Below are positions 34,855 to 47,179 of a stretch of DNA of 64,000 nucleotides, one piece after another. The notes below the pieces were generated by a model. The model was not told where the DNA came from. It worked only from the letters and a program-made list of their open reading frames with translations, and did no database searches. The stretch covers positions 28,073,439 to 28,137,438 of the forward strand of contig CM050450.1 of assembly GCA_027563935.2 (NCBI GenBank), given 5' to 3'. Source of the DNA: Costus lasius (taxonomy: Eukaryota > Streptophyta > Magnoliopsida > Zingiberales > Costaceae). The position numbers and the translations under genes are program-made. The stretch's first letter is position 1. Each line of letters starts with the position of its first letter.

Positions 34855-36667
34855 GAACGCTGTGGTGTTCGTTGCTGCAGTAATCTACAACAATGCAAGA
34901 ACAGCAAGGTCAGTATCAATGTTAGAATCAATTCAGGACTTAAGAATGATTCTTTTCTCACTATTTTATCTGACTGAAAAATCCAGTAAAACAGTCCGAA
35001 AGAGAAACACTCTTTTAGTGAGATGGGATCCAGATTTCATACTTGGTCTCCGCGTCCCGCTCACGCGAGATAAGATGCACAGAGAGTACAAGCACTAATC
35101 TCTGGTAGGCAATCCCTGCCAATCGCCAACCCGTGCGATTCCCCTTCATCTGGGCAATCCAGCAGACTGTGCCAACTGAGTTGGTACAACACAGTCTCTG
35201 ATCCCACAGATGGCTGCCTCCATATAGCTACCATATGCTCAATATGTAGCCTACATGGTCAAGCTGACCCGACCTACTCCCTGGACCACCACGTGCTATG
35301 CTGAGCAACGAGAAGCGATAAATCCCTTCTCTGTAACACGCAGGTGTAATCACACACCGTCTGAAGATAGATGGGCGTGCCCACTGAGTGGGTATAACAC
35401 GGCCCCAACGATAGTCAGAACAGTGAGGTTTCGCGTCAGAAGGCTTACGTGCTTGATATTTAACGTTGGATTTTAACGGTCCTTTTATCTTCTTACTATC
35501 ATTCAAATCCTATGGTGATAGCAGAAGAATAAATCATGCAATTACAAAATTACTTAAACAGTAAATTGAAAGCATGATGATCTTATGTGGTAAAAGCCCA
35601 TTAAGCCTAAGTAAGACCTTAATTAATTTAAGTCTTCACTTGAGCTCTTCATGGGTCTTTAGCATTTCCTCTGGCCCAACCCGGGCCCAAGCGCCCACTG
35701 CAGCTCAGGTGCGCCCACCAGGTAAAATGCGCCTGTCCTAGAGTCGAACCCTAGACCTCCCACTGGTGAAGCCACTTGCTGCATGCGCCTCTGCCAAGTG
35801 TGCTCTGTGCTCATGTCTGATTAAATTACAATTTAATCTATCTAGACATGATTGACTCGCAGGTCAATTACACTTTATAAATTAATTAAAATGTGATATG
35901 CAGATCACAATAAGAATTCACAATATACATCCAGGCACGCAGGCCCCAGCACAGCACACATTAAATTTAGGCAGCCCACATAAGATTAAATAGACAATCA
36001 TTCATGTTATACAAACATCATGTGATCCAATCAAGAAAATAAAATTTTTTGAAAAACCCATTGGCTTCATTTTATTTCCTTATGTGCCCTACTACCTTAC
36101 AACGGTCCATTAATAGGGATCCACTCATCAGACCTAGTCAGACCCACTGCCCTTGCATGCACCAAGTCATAACCGACTTGAGTCGACCTCATGGTCAACA
36201 ATGCATGCGTTAAGGGCTGAACGTCCCTCATGAGTTCTGGCAAGCGGGTGTGACCTCGGGCCTTAATCATGAGCGTTCATCGGTTGTCTCAATCAGACAT
36301 CGCTACACGCCTTTCAGCAGTCGACCAATAGCCACCTCATGCTTGCGCATAGGTGCCATCTGGTCGACCCATCTAGGCTATCAGATAGTCTGATCAAACT
36401 GTTGGGTCTTGACTGGACGATGACTTCAACCCTAATAACCCGTCTAAGATTTTGAAGTAGGCGCTTAGATCTAATGAGGGGCGCGCAAGTAATGTTTTGA
36501 GAAAAACTACAACAAGCGCCAATCATCATGCATGCGTCAACAAGTAATAAACTTACATCTATTTTCGCAAACTAGCATGTAGTTTCGCATGATGATGAAA
36601 TTTAGATCTACTCTTAAGCGCAAACAAGGATCACATCTAGCAATCATATGATTCATACAAGGAACTA
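34855..36667 (-). other. B3 untranslated leader
   Basis: About 1.8 kb between primer site and gag, conserved with B2 and B4. It holds the three hairpins (35055-35401), a tRNA-like motif (about 35710-35800) and AT-rich tracts near 35820-35930. No supported gene. Confidence 0.8.
35055..35401 (-). promoter_or_regulatory. B3 leader hairpin cluster Ha-Hb-Hc
   Basis: Hc at 35055-35070 has stem TCCCGC/GCGAGA with loop TCAC. Hb at 35165-35196 has outer GACTGTG/CACAGTC, inner CCAAC/GTTGG and bulge TACAA. Ha at 35376-35401 has inner CCCAC/GTGGG, outer CGTG/CACG and bulge TATAA. Confidence 0.7.
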
Positions 36668-36681
36668 GCTCTGATACCAAT
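36668..36681 (-). other. B3 primer-binding site (initiator-Met type)
   Basis: Sense ATTGGTATCAGAGC directly follows the 5' LTR and contains the full TGGTATCAGAGC complement of initiator-Met tRNA. Confidence 0.92.
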
Positions 36682-38356
36682 TGAAAGTTCCCTATAGGGG
36701 GCGAAACCCTAAAGCATGCGCAAATAAAAATTGCATGGGCGGAATCTAGGGTTTCCTAGGATCGCATGCATGAAGATAGATCAACTTTATGATTGTATAG
36801 ATCAAGAAAGAGATCATACCAATGCCATTTCTTGGATGGCGTCTTGGAAGCAAGAGGGCGAGCGGCTCTCCTCCAAAGGTGACGCACACAAGATGAGAAA
36901 TGGCTTTCTCCTTGTTGTTCCTTGTGCTAGCAAGGATCTCCAAGTCTCCTGATCGCTTGAAGGGAAGATGAGACGATCTCTTGGTTTTGTTCTCTTCTCC
37001 TTTGCGTGAAGACTCACCACACGAGAGAGGAGAGGCGACAAGAGGTGAAGAGGCGAGAATAGGGCATGACCACTTAGAACGTGGAGGCGTTCCCCATTTT
37101 GGAAAACCAATTTCCAAAAATAGCAAGCCACTTCTTCAACGCAAGATGCGTTTACCCCAATCGCAACTTCCTCCCTTGACTTGAACCATGCGCTCACACT
37201 AAGTGAACCGGTTCAATTACATTTGGTTCAAAGACCAAATTAAACCAAGCATTGGTCTAGATCAAATTAAACCATAAGGCTCAAGATCTAACCATTCATC
37301 TCTTGATGCTCTTGATCTCATTGATCTAGCATCAATTCTCTCGATCGAAGCTTACCGATCTCAAGCCCTAATCAATCAAACATGATCAGACCAGATCTCA
37401 CTTACAATCAGAGTTTAAATCCCATTAAACTGAACCAAAACAATTCAGTCCACACGATCTGACTCAAGTAAGCCATATCATCAAATTGTGCGACCCTAAG
37501 GGTTTCCTTTAAATGTCAGTAACGATAACTTACGTTATCACGATCAGTGAGGGGTATCTAGCAACACATCACTGTCTCCCGATATAAAGGAAAGAGTCTT
37601 CCAAGACTACACCCAACCACAGCACAAGTGTGAACCCAAGTCACTTGACATATGTGTTTCCTTTGCCACTGGATGTTCTTATTGGACAAGCGTGTCAAGC
37701 CTGTAATTCCAATATGATGAGAATGATTAGATCAGATGAACATAGTCATCTGGGTATGGCCATACACTTTCTCAACCATCTCATCCAGGGGGCCCCTATA
37801 GAACATCACACTCCAAACAAGGAGACGGCAATCCTATATCTATCACTAGTGCCCTAACATGACTCATGCTCATTATCCAAGATAGTCTATAACCATTATG
37901 TTTCAAATGATATTGAACTACCTCAAAACAATGCCAATCATCATTTAGAAACACTAGTGATCTCAAGTCAGAGGAAATATGCCACTTGTTTGCATATAAG
38001 GATTATTCACATTGTGACAAGCAATTGAATATCCTAAGTAGGGTCTGTCCAGTACATCCAATGTACCCATGAGTCTACATCTTATTCCATGCTCGAAGCA
38101 TCCTATAAGATTAGAACACATATTAGTCTCAATCATATCAAGGCTGTCTCATGTTCACCAAGATATCTCGACTAAGGACAATACTGCATGTCAGCCAAGC
38201 TGAACAGCATTGAGACATTATTCAGAAGTATACATATTGCAGCAGATGATGTAACAACCTGAATAACAACCATTGCCTTTATAAACATAGAGTTTATACA
38301 TGATACTGATATAATCCCAAGGCCTCAAACATTAGCCTTAAGGGCATACCCCAACA
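36682..38356 (-). repeat. B3 5' LTR
   Basis: 1675 bp, near-identical to 29272-30947. Sense start at 38356 (TGTTGGGG) and end at 36682 (CTTTCA). Confidence 0.95.
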
Positions 38357-38361
38357 GTCAA
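38357..38361. repeat. Target-site duplication, right copy (B3)
   Basis: GTCAA, matching 29267-29271. Confidence 0.92.
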
Positions 38362-39977
38362 CCCATGTGATCGAGTAGGGCTTTGGGTGGGGCTCAAGTG
38401 GAATACCGAAGCGTGTGATCGTGGTTCGGGAGACCACATTCAAACTACTACCCCCATCGATGACAATCTTACATGAGTGCCCATTGCACTTAATGTAGGT
38501 TGTGAAGATGCTCGTGCACCTCCAGCCCTCGGAGGGCGGGGTTTGGACAAGGGTGCACCTCACAACCTCAAGTGTAGGATGACTCGACTCCTCTCCACTC
38601 GTGTAACACTCAGCTTCTACATCACGCTCCTCGCGCTCGCGAGTAATAGTGGCTACACGGGTCTTGTCCACAGTGGTGGACTTCTTTAGGTAGTCCCTAG
38701 AATAGTGGCCCGGCTGCAAACAATTGTAGCAATGGATGCACTCGGCCGGCCCAACAGTAGGGGCCTTTCCCTTCTCCTCCCAAGTGGGACGAGAAGGCGC
38801 AACCGCCTGGGCTGGGCACCGACGAGAAGGCACCGGGATGAGGGTCCGGACGTGGCTCACCGTGTTTAGTCCTTTGGTGGGAATGCGGTGGTCCACCGTT
38901 GTGCGGACGCCGAGGAGGGACAAACTCGCTGCGATGGGTCACTGCTCGGAGGTCCTGCTCGATGTCCAACGAAAGCTGGTAGGTTTGGTCAAGGGACTCG
39001 GACCCATATGCAGGTAAAGCTAGTCGGATATTTGAACGAAGCCCATTCTTAAATTTAGACAAAACCAGTTCAGGATCCTCTTGCAAATTGCAACGAAGTT
39101 GCAACGTGTCGAAGGTCAAACGGTACTTCGCAACGGAGCCAGATCCTTGCTGAAGGTTGCTATACTAATCAAGGAGACGCTGCCTATAGGAGAGTGGGAC
39201 GTATTGCTCGCGAAGGCAATACTTCATATCCTCCCAACGGGTAATGGGAGGGAGAGCATTCTGTTCATTTTGGCGCTCAACATTCTAGCAATGTAAGCGC
39301 GCAGGGCCATCTAGCAAGGTGCGGACTATGTGAACTCGCATGTATTGAGGAGTGTTGCTCAAGTCAAAGTAGGTATCCACCTAGGCTACCCAATCTAGGA
39401 ACTTAGTAGGGTCAAGACCACCTGCGAAATGTGGGGAGGTCTCACGGATAAAACGATGGACATCAACATCGGCTCGCTGTCGCACAAACCTAGGCTGGGT
39501 TGGGGGCCTTTGTGCGGCCCAAACATCATCTTCATCGTATGACTCATCCTCATAACCTGGGCCTTCATGAGCCGTGTAGGGCCCATGGCGGCCAGATCCA
39601 TCCACAAGGGGTTGGCGCCGAATGGGCGGAACTACCGGCGGTAACTCTCTAGTCAGAGCAGTCCGAGCGGACTGAGGGGGTTGACTCAAGTTTAGGCACC
39701 TTTGCCCCAACGCATTAACGACATCAGTAAGGTCTCGGAAACCAGCCAAAAGTTGCTGGAACATAGTCTCTGATGACAGCTTGAGTTGCTGCATGGCGGT
39801 ATTCGTGGACTGCTTATACGCAGTGAGCTGTGTAGTCAGCGCGTCCACTCGTGCAGTATGTGCGGCTACGGAGTCTAAAGGGGTGCTAGTCCCTTCTAAA
39901 GGTTGGACCAATTCTTGGGTTTTCGGGATAGTGTCGGGGAATTGGGAAGACATGAGTTGTGACCTTGTGGTCACCAT
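38357..39977 (-). pseudogene. G1 gag and N-terminal protease, broken
   Basis: The likely start is ATG 39977-39975 (MVTTRSQ, a typical gypsy gag opening). The N-terminal part is open to TAG at 39381-39383. The Retrotrans_gag domain follows with more stops (near 39290 and 39165), then a clear stretch (LVLSKFKNGLRSNIRLALP) from 39119. A frameshift in the linker separates it from a frame with a CCHC-type knuckle, CYNCLQPGHYSRDY, in which the last Cys is Tyr. The protease motif VIDGGSSLNVVS follows near 38450. Coding sequence is cut at 38357 by B3 and resumes at 29271. Confidence 0.85.
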
Positions 39978-40094
39978 GCACAATCAAGGATGAAAATGAC
40001 TAAGTGCAGGATGCTGAAAACACGAAACCAATGCGGAAATATGCGATGCAACGGAGTTGGACCATGCGAACAATAAGAATCGAACGCGCAACGT

Positions 40095-40106
40095 CCTCTG
40101 ATAAAA
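40095..40106 (-). other. G1 primer-binding-site-like sequence
   Basis: Sense TTTTATCAGAGG, a partial match to the initiator-Met primer site (TATCAGAG core), lies a few bases after a probable LTR end (sense ...CTACATCA, 40111). The mismatches fit an old element. Confidence 0.5.
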
Positions 40107-40731
40107 GAATTGATGTAGCTACCATAGGCGGGATGATCCTTAAAGCCGTACTCTAAGGGATTACGCAATGCACACGAAAAGAGGAGGGAAGTGAAAATCG
40201 CTTCAGAAATGCAGTAGAAATATGATGAAATCAGCGTCGAGTTCGATCGGGGCAACACAAATGCGAAAAGACGCAACGGCACTCAACTACAGAATGTAAC
40301 TCACTAACCTCGTAGCAATTTAGCCCGCTCATATAGCAGATTTTAAGCTCAGCATGTCACAATGGGGAAATCAACGGATTCGCAGCACACAGCTCGCACG
40401 CCTATGCACTTGAAATACACCAAAGAACAACACAGATCGCCCACGTCTCCGGCGTACAGATACCCATGGAAGACTGGAAATCGTAACGGAAATGAACACG
40501 ATAAAATGAAAAGATAGGCGGACCTAACCCACTGGAGGCGGTGGGATTTACTTTACTACTTTGAAAACCAAGAAGGAAACACTTCGGAGTCGAGGTACCG
40601 ACCACGACTCTTACAAACTTTGAAGGCGAAGCGCTCGCCGACTTCAACTTCCACACAAACTGGACGCACTCTTGCTCACCAGGAGAACTCTGCCTCCAAG
40701 AGAACTAAGGAACACAACACCCTAGCCTCCT

Positions 40732-40739
40732 CTTTTATA
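40732..40739 (-). promoter_or_regulatory. TATA box in probable G1 LTR
   Basis: TATAAAAG in sense, in GTTCTATAAAAGAGGAGG. Placed about 620 bp before the LTR end. Confidence 0.6.
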
Positions 40740-41274
40740 GAACAAGAGGGGAGGGAACAAGACAAAGCAGAAAAAGATAAGCTACTTTAACAACTAACTA
40801 CTCTTGCAGCCCATAAAGTAGTCAAGCTCTAGCTACAAGACAAAATAGAAACAAACATCTACCTAATATTCTTGAAGCTGGTCCCATAGTCTTCTGGTCT
40901 TCGTACGGAGGCGGTTAGGCGATCAGACGCGCTCGGAGCATACCGCGACAAAGCAGTAGAATTTTGAAGTACTGAGCTGTGTAATGATCGTTGCGGCCTT
41001 CTCTTGGGCCGTGTTGCTGATGTGGTTATGAGGCCCATCTGGACTTGGGTTCTTCAGGGATTGGCTTGTAGCGTCCTTGGGCCGGGTCACTTTGGTGTGG
41101 ATGGAGAGTGGACTGATAATACCCATGAAGCAGTCTGGTGGGTGAGATGGGCATTGAGATCACTAAAGAACCACCTTGCTGGGCTCCTTTGGGTCTTCAT
41201 GAGGTGGAGCAACATCGTAGGGTGGGTTGTATACGTCGAAATGGGGTCGTCGGGGCAGTTCTGCGGCTTCGGGT

Positions 41275-41815
41275 AGCTGTCCACAGAAGTCATGGGGTGT
41301 GACTTTCGTCACTGGGTGACCCGAGGAACATTCTGTGGGAGTTCCGACTTGTGCATGTGGCTCCGCCTCCGATTCCAAGATTTCTCTGGGGAGCTGTTCG
41401 CAGGACCCACGGGGCGAGGTTTTCGTCGCTGGGTACCCCGAGGAACTTTCTGTGGAAAATCAGACTTGTGCACTCGGTAGTTGTCCGCAGGACCCACGGG
41501 GCGTGGTTTTCATCGCTGGGTACCCCGAGGAACTTTCTATAGAAAATCAGACTTGTGCACCTGGTAGTTGTCCGCAGGACCCACGGGGCGTGGTTACTTT
41601 CTATGGAAAATCGGACTTGTGCACCCGGTAGTTGTCCGCATGACTCACGGAGTGTGGTCTTCGTCGCAGGGTACCCCGAGGAACTTTTTGTGGAAAATCG
41701 GACTTGTGCATGTGAAGCCGCCCCCGAATCGGGTAGTTGTCCACAGGACTCACGGGGCATGGCTTCCGTCACTAGGTACCCCGAGGAACTTTATGTGGAA
41801 AATTTTTGGGGCACC
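41275..41815. repeat. Irregular tandem repeat array, ~87-bp unit
   Basis: Six copies of a unit begin near 41275, 41391, 41478, 41565, 41629 and 41732, marked by GTTGTCCGCAGGACCCACGG. Each also carries GGTACCCCGAGGAACTTT and GACTTGTGCA. Two adjacent units are exactly 87 bp apart; others are shortened (64) or lengthened (103, 116) by internal indels. It lies in the probable U3 part of the G1 LTR. Overlapping frames on both strands come from repetition, not coding. Confidence 0.8.
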
Positions 41816-41829
41816 ATTGGGGCTAGATT

Positions 41830-43554
41830 TTCCCCTTCTTTCATGCTGTATGCTCCTGCATCACAAGCCTTCCTCCAATCCTGCACCAAGAGGATGAGAT
41901 AGAGAAGACTTGCGGCTAGGAAGAAGAAGCCACCAACTTCAAGTCTCCTTGCGCCAAGAAGAGATGAAGAAGAAGATGACTTGCGGCACTCAAGTGGAAG
42001 AGGTAGATTGTGCCAACTCCTTGTTGTTCTTGCCCCTCAATTCTTACTCACGCCAACTAGAATTCTTCTACAAGCCTCTCGCATATCCCTTTGATATATA
42101 TAAAGGCATGAGGGGCAACAAGAACAAGGTGTAACTCATGAAGGCATAAGCGGCTAGGGTAAGAAGGGAGGCGAATTAGGGTTTAGGGTTAAGAAAAAAT
42201 TCTAAGAGTTTTCCGTAAACCCTTTCCTATTAACCATATGTGCCAAAGACCTTCCTTAGAAGTTCTTCTAGCCATATCAGCCCCAAGACATGCCATAGAG
42301 GCAAGCATACCATCAAAGGATGAGGGGGGAGGTGCCTAAAGCTTCCTAAAGAAGCAAAATCGCCCACTCCACCTCATTATGCTCCAAGGCGCCAATGGGG
42401 TGGAGACTTCTCCCCATACCTTTAGCCCATTAATTATCCATGACAACTTGTTATTGGGCCTCATTAGGTAATGAGCTAGCCCAAACTTCATTACATGGGT
42501 TGAATAAGCAATTGGATCCAATCTAATGCAACCCTAATCCAAATGTGACCAATCTTGGTCAATTTTGGGTCAACCTGCCAAAAATTAAGTTTGGCTCCAA
42601 TAACTCTCTTCCATCTCATTAGGCCCATTGGCGCTGACGAAATCTCCCAAATAGATCCGAGTTATCCAATAACTCGATCATAAGGTTTTCCGATCAATAC
42701 GAGAACTCGAGTATCAAGGTGTGCGACCCAGTAGGTTCCTCTGACGTTGGTAGTGCTGACCTAAGGTCACCACAAGTTGCGAGTGGCTCCTAGTAGTGCA
42801 TCACTGCTACCCAAGTCATCGGAATGGATATCGACATCGACATCCCTATTATCGCAACTAGGTACAAATACATTATAATCCCTTTGCCGAACAGATATCT
42901 GATTGGACAAGTGTGTCATCACTTGTTTTCACCCAATCACATGGTTATAACTAAATTAGGTTCTTACCTGGGTATGGCCATACACTGTCAGTCATTGAAC
43001 CATAGAGGAGCTCCATGGATATCAAGCTTCCCTTAGGAAGGGGCAAATCCTCTGTCCGTCCATTGACCTTCTCATATGGGTCGTGACATGCTCAATCACA
43101 ACCATTATTACCTTCTAACTATGGTGAGGTGTTAGGTTGTATCAAAGCATGTCCTTAACCATATAGAACGGTCAATCACCTCAAGTCAAGGGATCAATGC
43201 ATCTCCTGTCACTTATGAGTATAACTCATGACACCAAGTCATAGCCTCACAGTGGGTCGGTCCAGTATATCCACCACTGATATACCCATATGTTTGCGTT
43301 AGCACCTAGTGCCTAACTAGCCTATATACTTGTTTCACAAGTACCAGAGCTGTCTCATATCAACTCGGGTACATCGACTAGGGACAACCATTTGAGCAAA
43401 GATTCAATTTGTCTCCAAGGACATTATCATATAAGTAAATGATCGTAGATGTAAGCAAATAATGATAACGACAATGCCAAAATGATATAAATATCAGAGT
43501 TAAGTAGTATAAAGAATGGACCGATACTAGGTCTCAGGGCATACACACCAACAA
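41830..43554 (-). repeat. A3 3' LTR, sense 3' end missing
   Basis: Sense start TGTTGGTGTGTATGCCC at 43554. The usual ending GGGTTTCCCAACA and a few hundred bases before it are absent; the left limit is approximate. A TATA-like TATATATA occurs near 42094-42103. Confidence 0.75.
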
Positions 43555-43574
43555 TCTCTCACTTGCACTAAGAC

Positions 43575-46500
43575 CTAGAGGTGGAGGAATCTCAACCCCA
43601 TATCTCTAGCATGACCATCATGCTTCTGCTGGGCCAAAACCTTGGTTAGTGGGTCTGCCAGATTATTCTCTGTGTCGATTCTGCTAATCTTGACATCACC
43701 TCGGTCAATGATCTCTTTGATCAAGTGAAATCTTCTGAGTATGTGTTTGGAGCTTTGATGAGACCGTGGTTCCTTGGCTTGTACAATTGCCTCATTGTTG
43801 TCACAGTAGAGCTCAATGGGATCCACTGCACTTGGAACCACCTGAAGTTCAGAAATGAACTTCCTCATCCAAACGGTTTCTTTGGCTGCCTCAGAAATGG
43901 CCACATACTCAGCCTTAGTTGTAGAATCAGCTATAGTGGATTGCTTGATGCTCTTCCAGCATACAGTGCCTCCATTCATCTTGAACACATAGCCAGCTTG
44001 CGATCTGAAGTTATCAGGGTCAGACTGGAATGATGCATCAGTGTAGCCCTAAACACTGAGCTCTTCTTGTCCCCCATAGACCAAGAACAGATCCTTAGTT
44101 CTTCTCAGATACTTTAGGATGTTCTTTACAGCCACCCAGTGCTGCATACTTGGATTGAATTGGTATCAGCTGGTTATGTTCACAGCATAAGCCACATCTA
44201 GTCTAGTACACAACATCGCATACATGATCGATCCCACTGCCGAAGCATAGGGCACCCGACTCATGTCATCCCTCTCAGCCTCTGTGATGGGACACTGGCA
44301 CTTTGAGAGAGTAAGGTCATGTCTCACTGAAAGGTACCTCTTCTTAGATTGCTCCAAGTTGAACCTCTCCAGGACCTTATCAATGTAGGTGCTTTGACTA
44401 AGGGTCAGGAGCCTCTTGGATCTATCCCGGTAGATCCTTACACCTTGGATATAGGCGGCCTCCCCTAAGTCCTTCATCTCGAAACACTTCCCCAACCATG
44501 TCTTCACAGACTGAAGACTAGGGATGTCATTTTCGATGAGCAGTATGTCATTAACGTACAAGACCAGAAAAGTCACCAAGCTCCCACTGAATTTTCTGTA
44601 CACACAGGCGTCATCTTCTCTTTTGATAAAGCCATAATCTCTGACATCTTCATCGAACCAAAGATTCCAACTTCGAGATGCTTGCTTTAATCCATAAATG
44701 GATTTCTTTAGCTTGTAGACTTTATTGGCCTCTATAGGATGGATGAAACCATCAGGTTGTGTCATATACACATCCTCTGTCAGCCTTCGATTAAGGAACG
44801 TTGTCTTAACATCCATCTGTCATATCTCATAGTCATGATATGTAGCTATAGCAAGTAGAATCCGAATGGATTTGATCATGGCAGCTGGCGAGAAGGTTTC
44901 ATCATAGTCCACCCCGTGGACTTTTTTGAATCCTTTAGCCACTAGTCTACCCTTATAGTTAACTATGTTGCCATCCATGTTAGTCTTCTTTTTGAAGACC
45001 CATTTACACCCTATGGGTTTTACCCCATCAGGTAGCTTAACCAAATCCCTGACTTAGTTAGCTAACATGGAATCCATCTTGGATCGCATGGCCTCAAGCC
45101 ATCTCTTGGAGTCCAGTCTACTGACCGCCTCATCATAAGTCCTGGGTTCATCCTCAATGATGAAGATCCCGTCGTGTTGGGTGTGCAACGACCCATACCT
45201 CTCAGGTGCACGACGAATCCTCCTAGACATACGTGGGACCTGTGTCTGAGTCTCAGGCTGCCTAGCAACCAGTGCTGGTGGCTCAGGTTCCATCTCTGTG
45301 TCTTGTGGTTGCACTTAGACCTCATCTAAGTCAAACTTCCTCCCACTAACTTCTGTCATGAGAAATTCTTTCACTATAAAGACAGCACCCCGAGCAACAA
45401 AAACTTTATTCTCGGTGGGAACATAGAAGTAGTATCCTTTAGTTTCCTTAAGATACCCCACAAATACACATTTATCAGATCTAGGTTCTAGCTTGCTAGA
45501 ATCCTAACATTTGACATAAGCCTCACATCCCCAGATCCTGATAAATGGGAGGTTAGGGCATCTCCCACTCCATACCTCATATGGTATCATGGAGACACTC
45601 TTAGATGGAATGTTATTCGGTATAAGAGAAGCTGTCTCAAGTGCCAAACCCCAGAATGAGGGTGGTAGAGTTGCATGACTCATCATAGATCGAACCATGT
45701 CCAATAAGGTTCGATTTATCCTTTCAGACACACCATTCCATTGAGGTGTTCCAGGAGGAGTGAGTTGGGATAGAATCCCACACTCTCTCAGATAGTCAAA
45801 GAACTCACCGCTCAGGTACTCTCCACCACGATCTGATCGAAGAGTTTTGATGGATCTTCCAAGCTGGTTCTCTACGTTATTTTTGAACTCCTTGAATTTC
45901 TCAAAGGATTCAGACTTATGTCTCATTAGATAGACATAACCATATCTACTGAAGTCATCAGTAAATGTGATGAAGTAGTTGTACCCTCCTCTGGCTTGTT
46001 TACTGAATGGCTCACACACATCACTGTGTACAAGATACAATAAACCTCCTGCCCTCTCACCGATTTTGGTGAAGAGCACCTTTGTCATTTTCCCTAATAA
46101 ACAAGGCTCACAAGTATCAAATTCCTCCAAGGAACTTGAATCTAACAACCCATTTCCATGGAGTTGTTGGATGCGATTCTTGTTTATATGGGCTAATCGA
46201 TAATGCCATAGGAAAGCACCAATTGAACCACTCAGTTTGATCCTTTTGTTATTTATGTTACAAAAAGAATTATCCATGTCCAAGACATATAATCCATTGC
46301 ACAAAGTATCCTTCCCATAAAACATGTTTGCAAATGAGAAAGAACAAGAGTTCTCCTTTATTTCAAACTTAAATCCTTTATTTGCCAAGCAAGGAATGGA
46401 TACAATGTTTTTAGTCAGCGAAGGTACATAATAGCAATGATCTAGTTCTAATTGAAGTCCAGAAGGCAGGGAGAGAGTCAAAACTCCTACAGCAACTTGT

Positions 46501-46943
46501 GCCCCGTTTCCAACCCGTAGGTCAATCTCTCCAGGCCGCACCGATCTATTTTTCTTGAGCCCCTGCATATTTGTACAAATATGAGCTCCACATGCGGTAT
46601 CCAATACCCAGGACATAGACGTAGAAAGGTTGACTTTAGTAACATAAATACCTGAGCATGATGACGAAGCCTTGCCTCTCTTCTTCTCATTCTGAAGTTG
46701 CACTATGTCCTTTATCATGTGAGGTGGTCCTCCACATGAGTAGCACTTGTGATTCCTGACTCTTTTCATCTTTATCTTCAATGTCATAGTTAAGCCTTTC
46801 GGCTCAACACATTGAATGTCTACTTTAGGAGGGTTGAGCTTAACCAATTCATCAAAGAGCTGCCTTAGATTAGAAATAATCTCAGAGGCACTCTTAGATT
46901 CATATTGCCCTATTAATTCGGGCAACATGTTGGTTAGCATCAA
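43575..46943 (-). pseudogene. A3 gag-pol remnant with shortened, divergent gag
   Basis: Protease (WVLDTACGAHIC), the integrase zinc region and core (FTDDFSRYGY, LRSDRGGEYL), RT and RNase H are recognisable. Gag is odd: about 90 residues of the capsid C-terminus are gone, and a short unrelated-looking segment leads to a knuckle CYSCGGPPHMIKDI in which the last Cys is Ile. The RT box reads YVND, not YVDD. Stops lie at 45504, about 45315, 45054, 44820, 44166 and near 44050. Several coincide with Gln, Trp or Arg codons in A1, as C-to-T changes would give. It cannot be functional. Confidence 0.88.
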
Positions 46944-47179
46944 ATTAGCAACCTCTAAAGTATTAGCCTGATGCTTATCATAAGCATCTTTCTCAGCCGC
47001 TGAGGCCGAGCATGGAAGTGGCTAAGGAATAGCTGCTCAAGGACATAGAACTTCCTCTCGAGCTTGAGCACATTTCTCAAGTTCATATACCAATGCAGTA
47101 AGTTGGATCCAACCAACTTATCCCTTTCCAGGGTAGATCAAAGTGACCATCTGCCATTGTTTATAGCCATTGTTCTACA

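Larger units (their letters stand above)
29272..38356 (-). mobile_element. Complete Ty1/copia retrotransposon B3 (family B)
   Basis: A full-length minus-strand element of about 9.1 kb inserted in the protease of G1. LTRs are 29272-30947 (1676 bp) and 36682-38356 (1675 bp), differing at about a dozen positions by eye, including one single-base gap. Primer site, leader, gag-pol, polypurine tract and the GTCAA duplication are all present. Coding capacity is broken by a one-base deletion and two TGA stops, so it is recent but probably not autonomous. Confidence 0.95.
26661..41820 (-). mobile_element. Ty3/gypsy element G1 (chromovirus-like), split by B3
   Basis: The minus-strand element reads from right to left: probable 5' LTR (40111 to about 41820), primer-like site, gag and start of protease (38357-39977), interruption by B3 (29272-38356), then rest of protease, RT, RNase H and integrase (26661-29271). 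The reading frame of the protease is continuous across the B3 insertion once one copy of the GTCAA duplication is discounted. The order protease-RT-RNase H-integrase defines Ty3/gypsy. The integrase is cut before its C-terminus, so a chromodomain and 3' LTR are missing. Multiple stops and frameshifts show it is dead. CRM/Reina-like affinity is inferred from the RT region. Confidence 0.85.
40111..41820 (-). repeat. Probable G1 5' LTR
   Basis: The inner boundary is set by the CA at 40111 next to the primer-like site. A TATA box TATAAAAG on the minus strand at 40732-40739 supports a promoter. The outer boundary is uncertain: no second LTR copy exists in the window, and family-A LTR sequence is recognisable only from about 41830-41900. 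It contains no supported gene; the small frames at 41290-41900 are translations of a tandem repeat. Confidence 0.5.

Noticed and set aside
38477..39017. Plus-strand frames over G1 gag (70-93 codons)
   Set aside because: Antisense shadows of the gag and knuckle-coding strand.
41275..41815. Regularly repeated units suggesting CRISPR
   Set aside because: Units are long, contiguous and irregular with no unique spacers, in a plant retroelement context; a tandem repeat.
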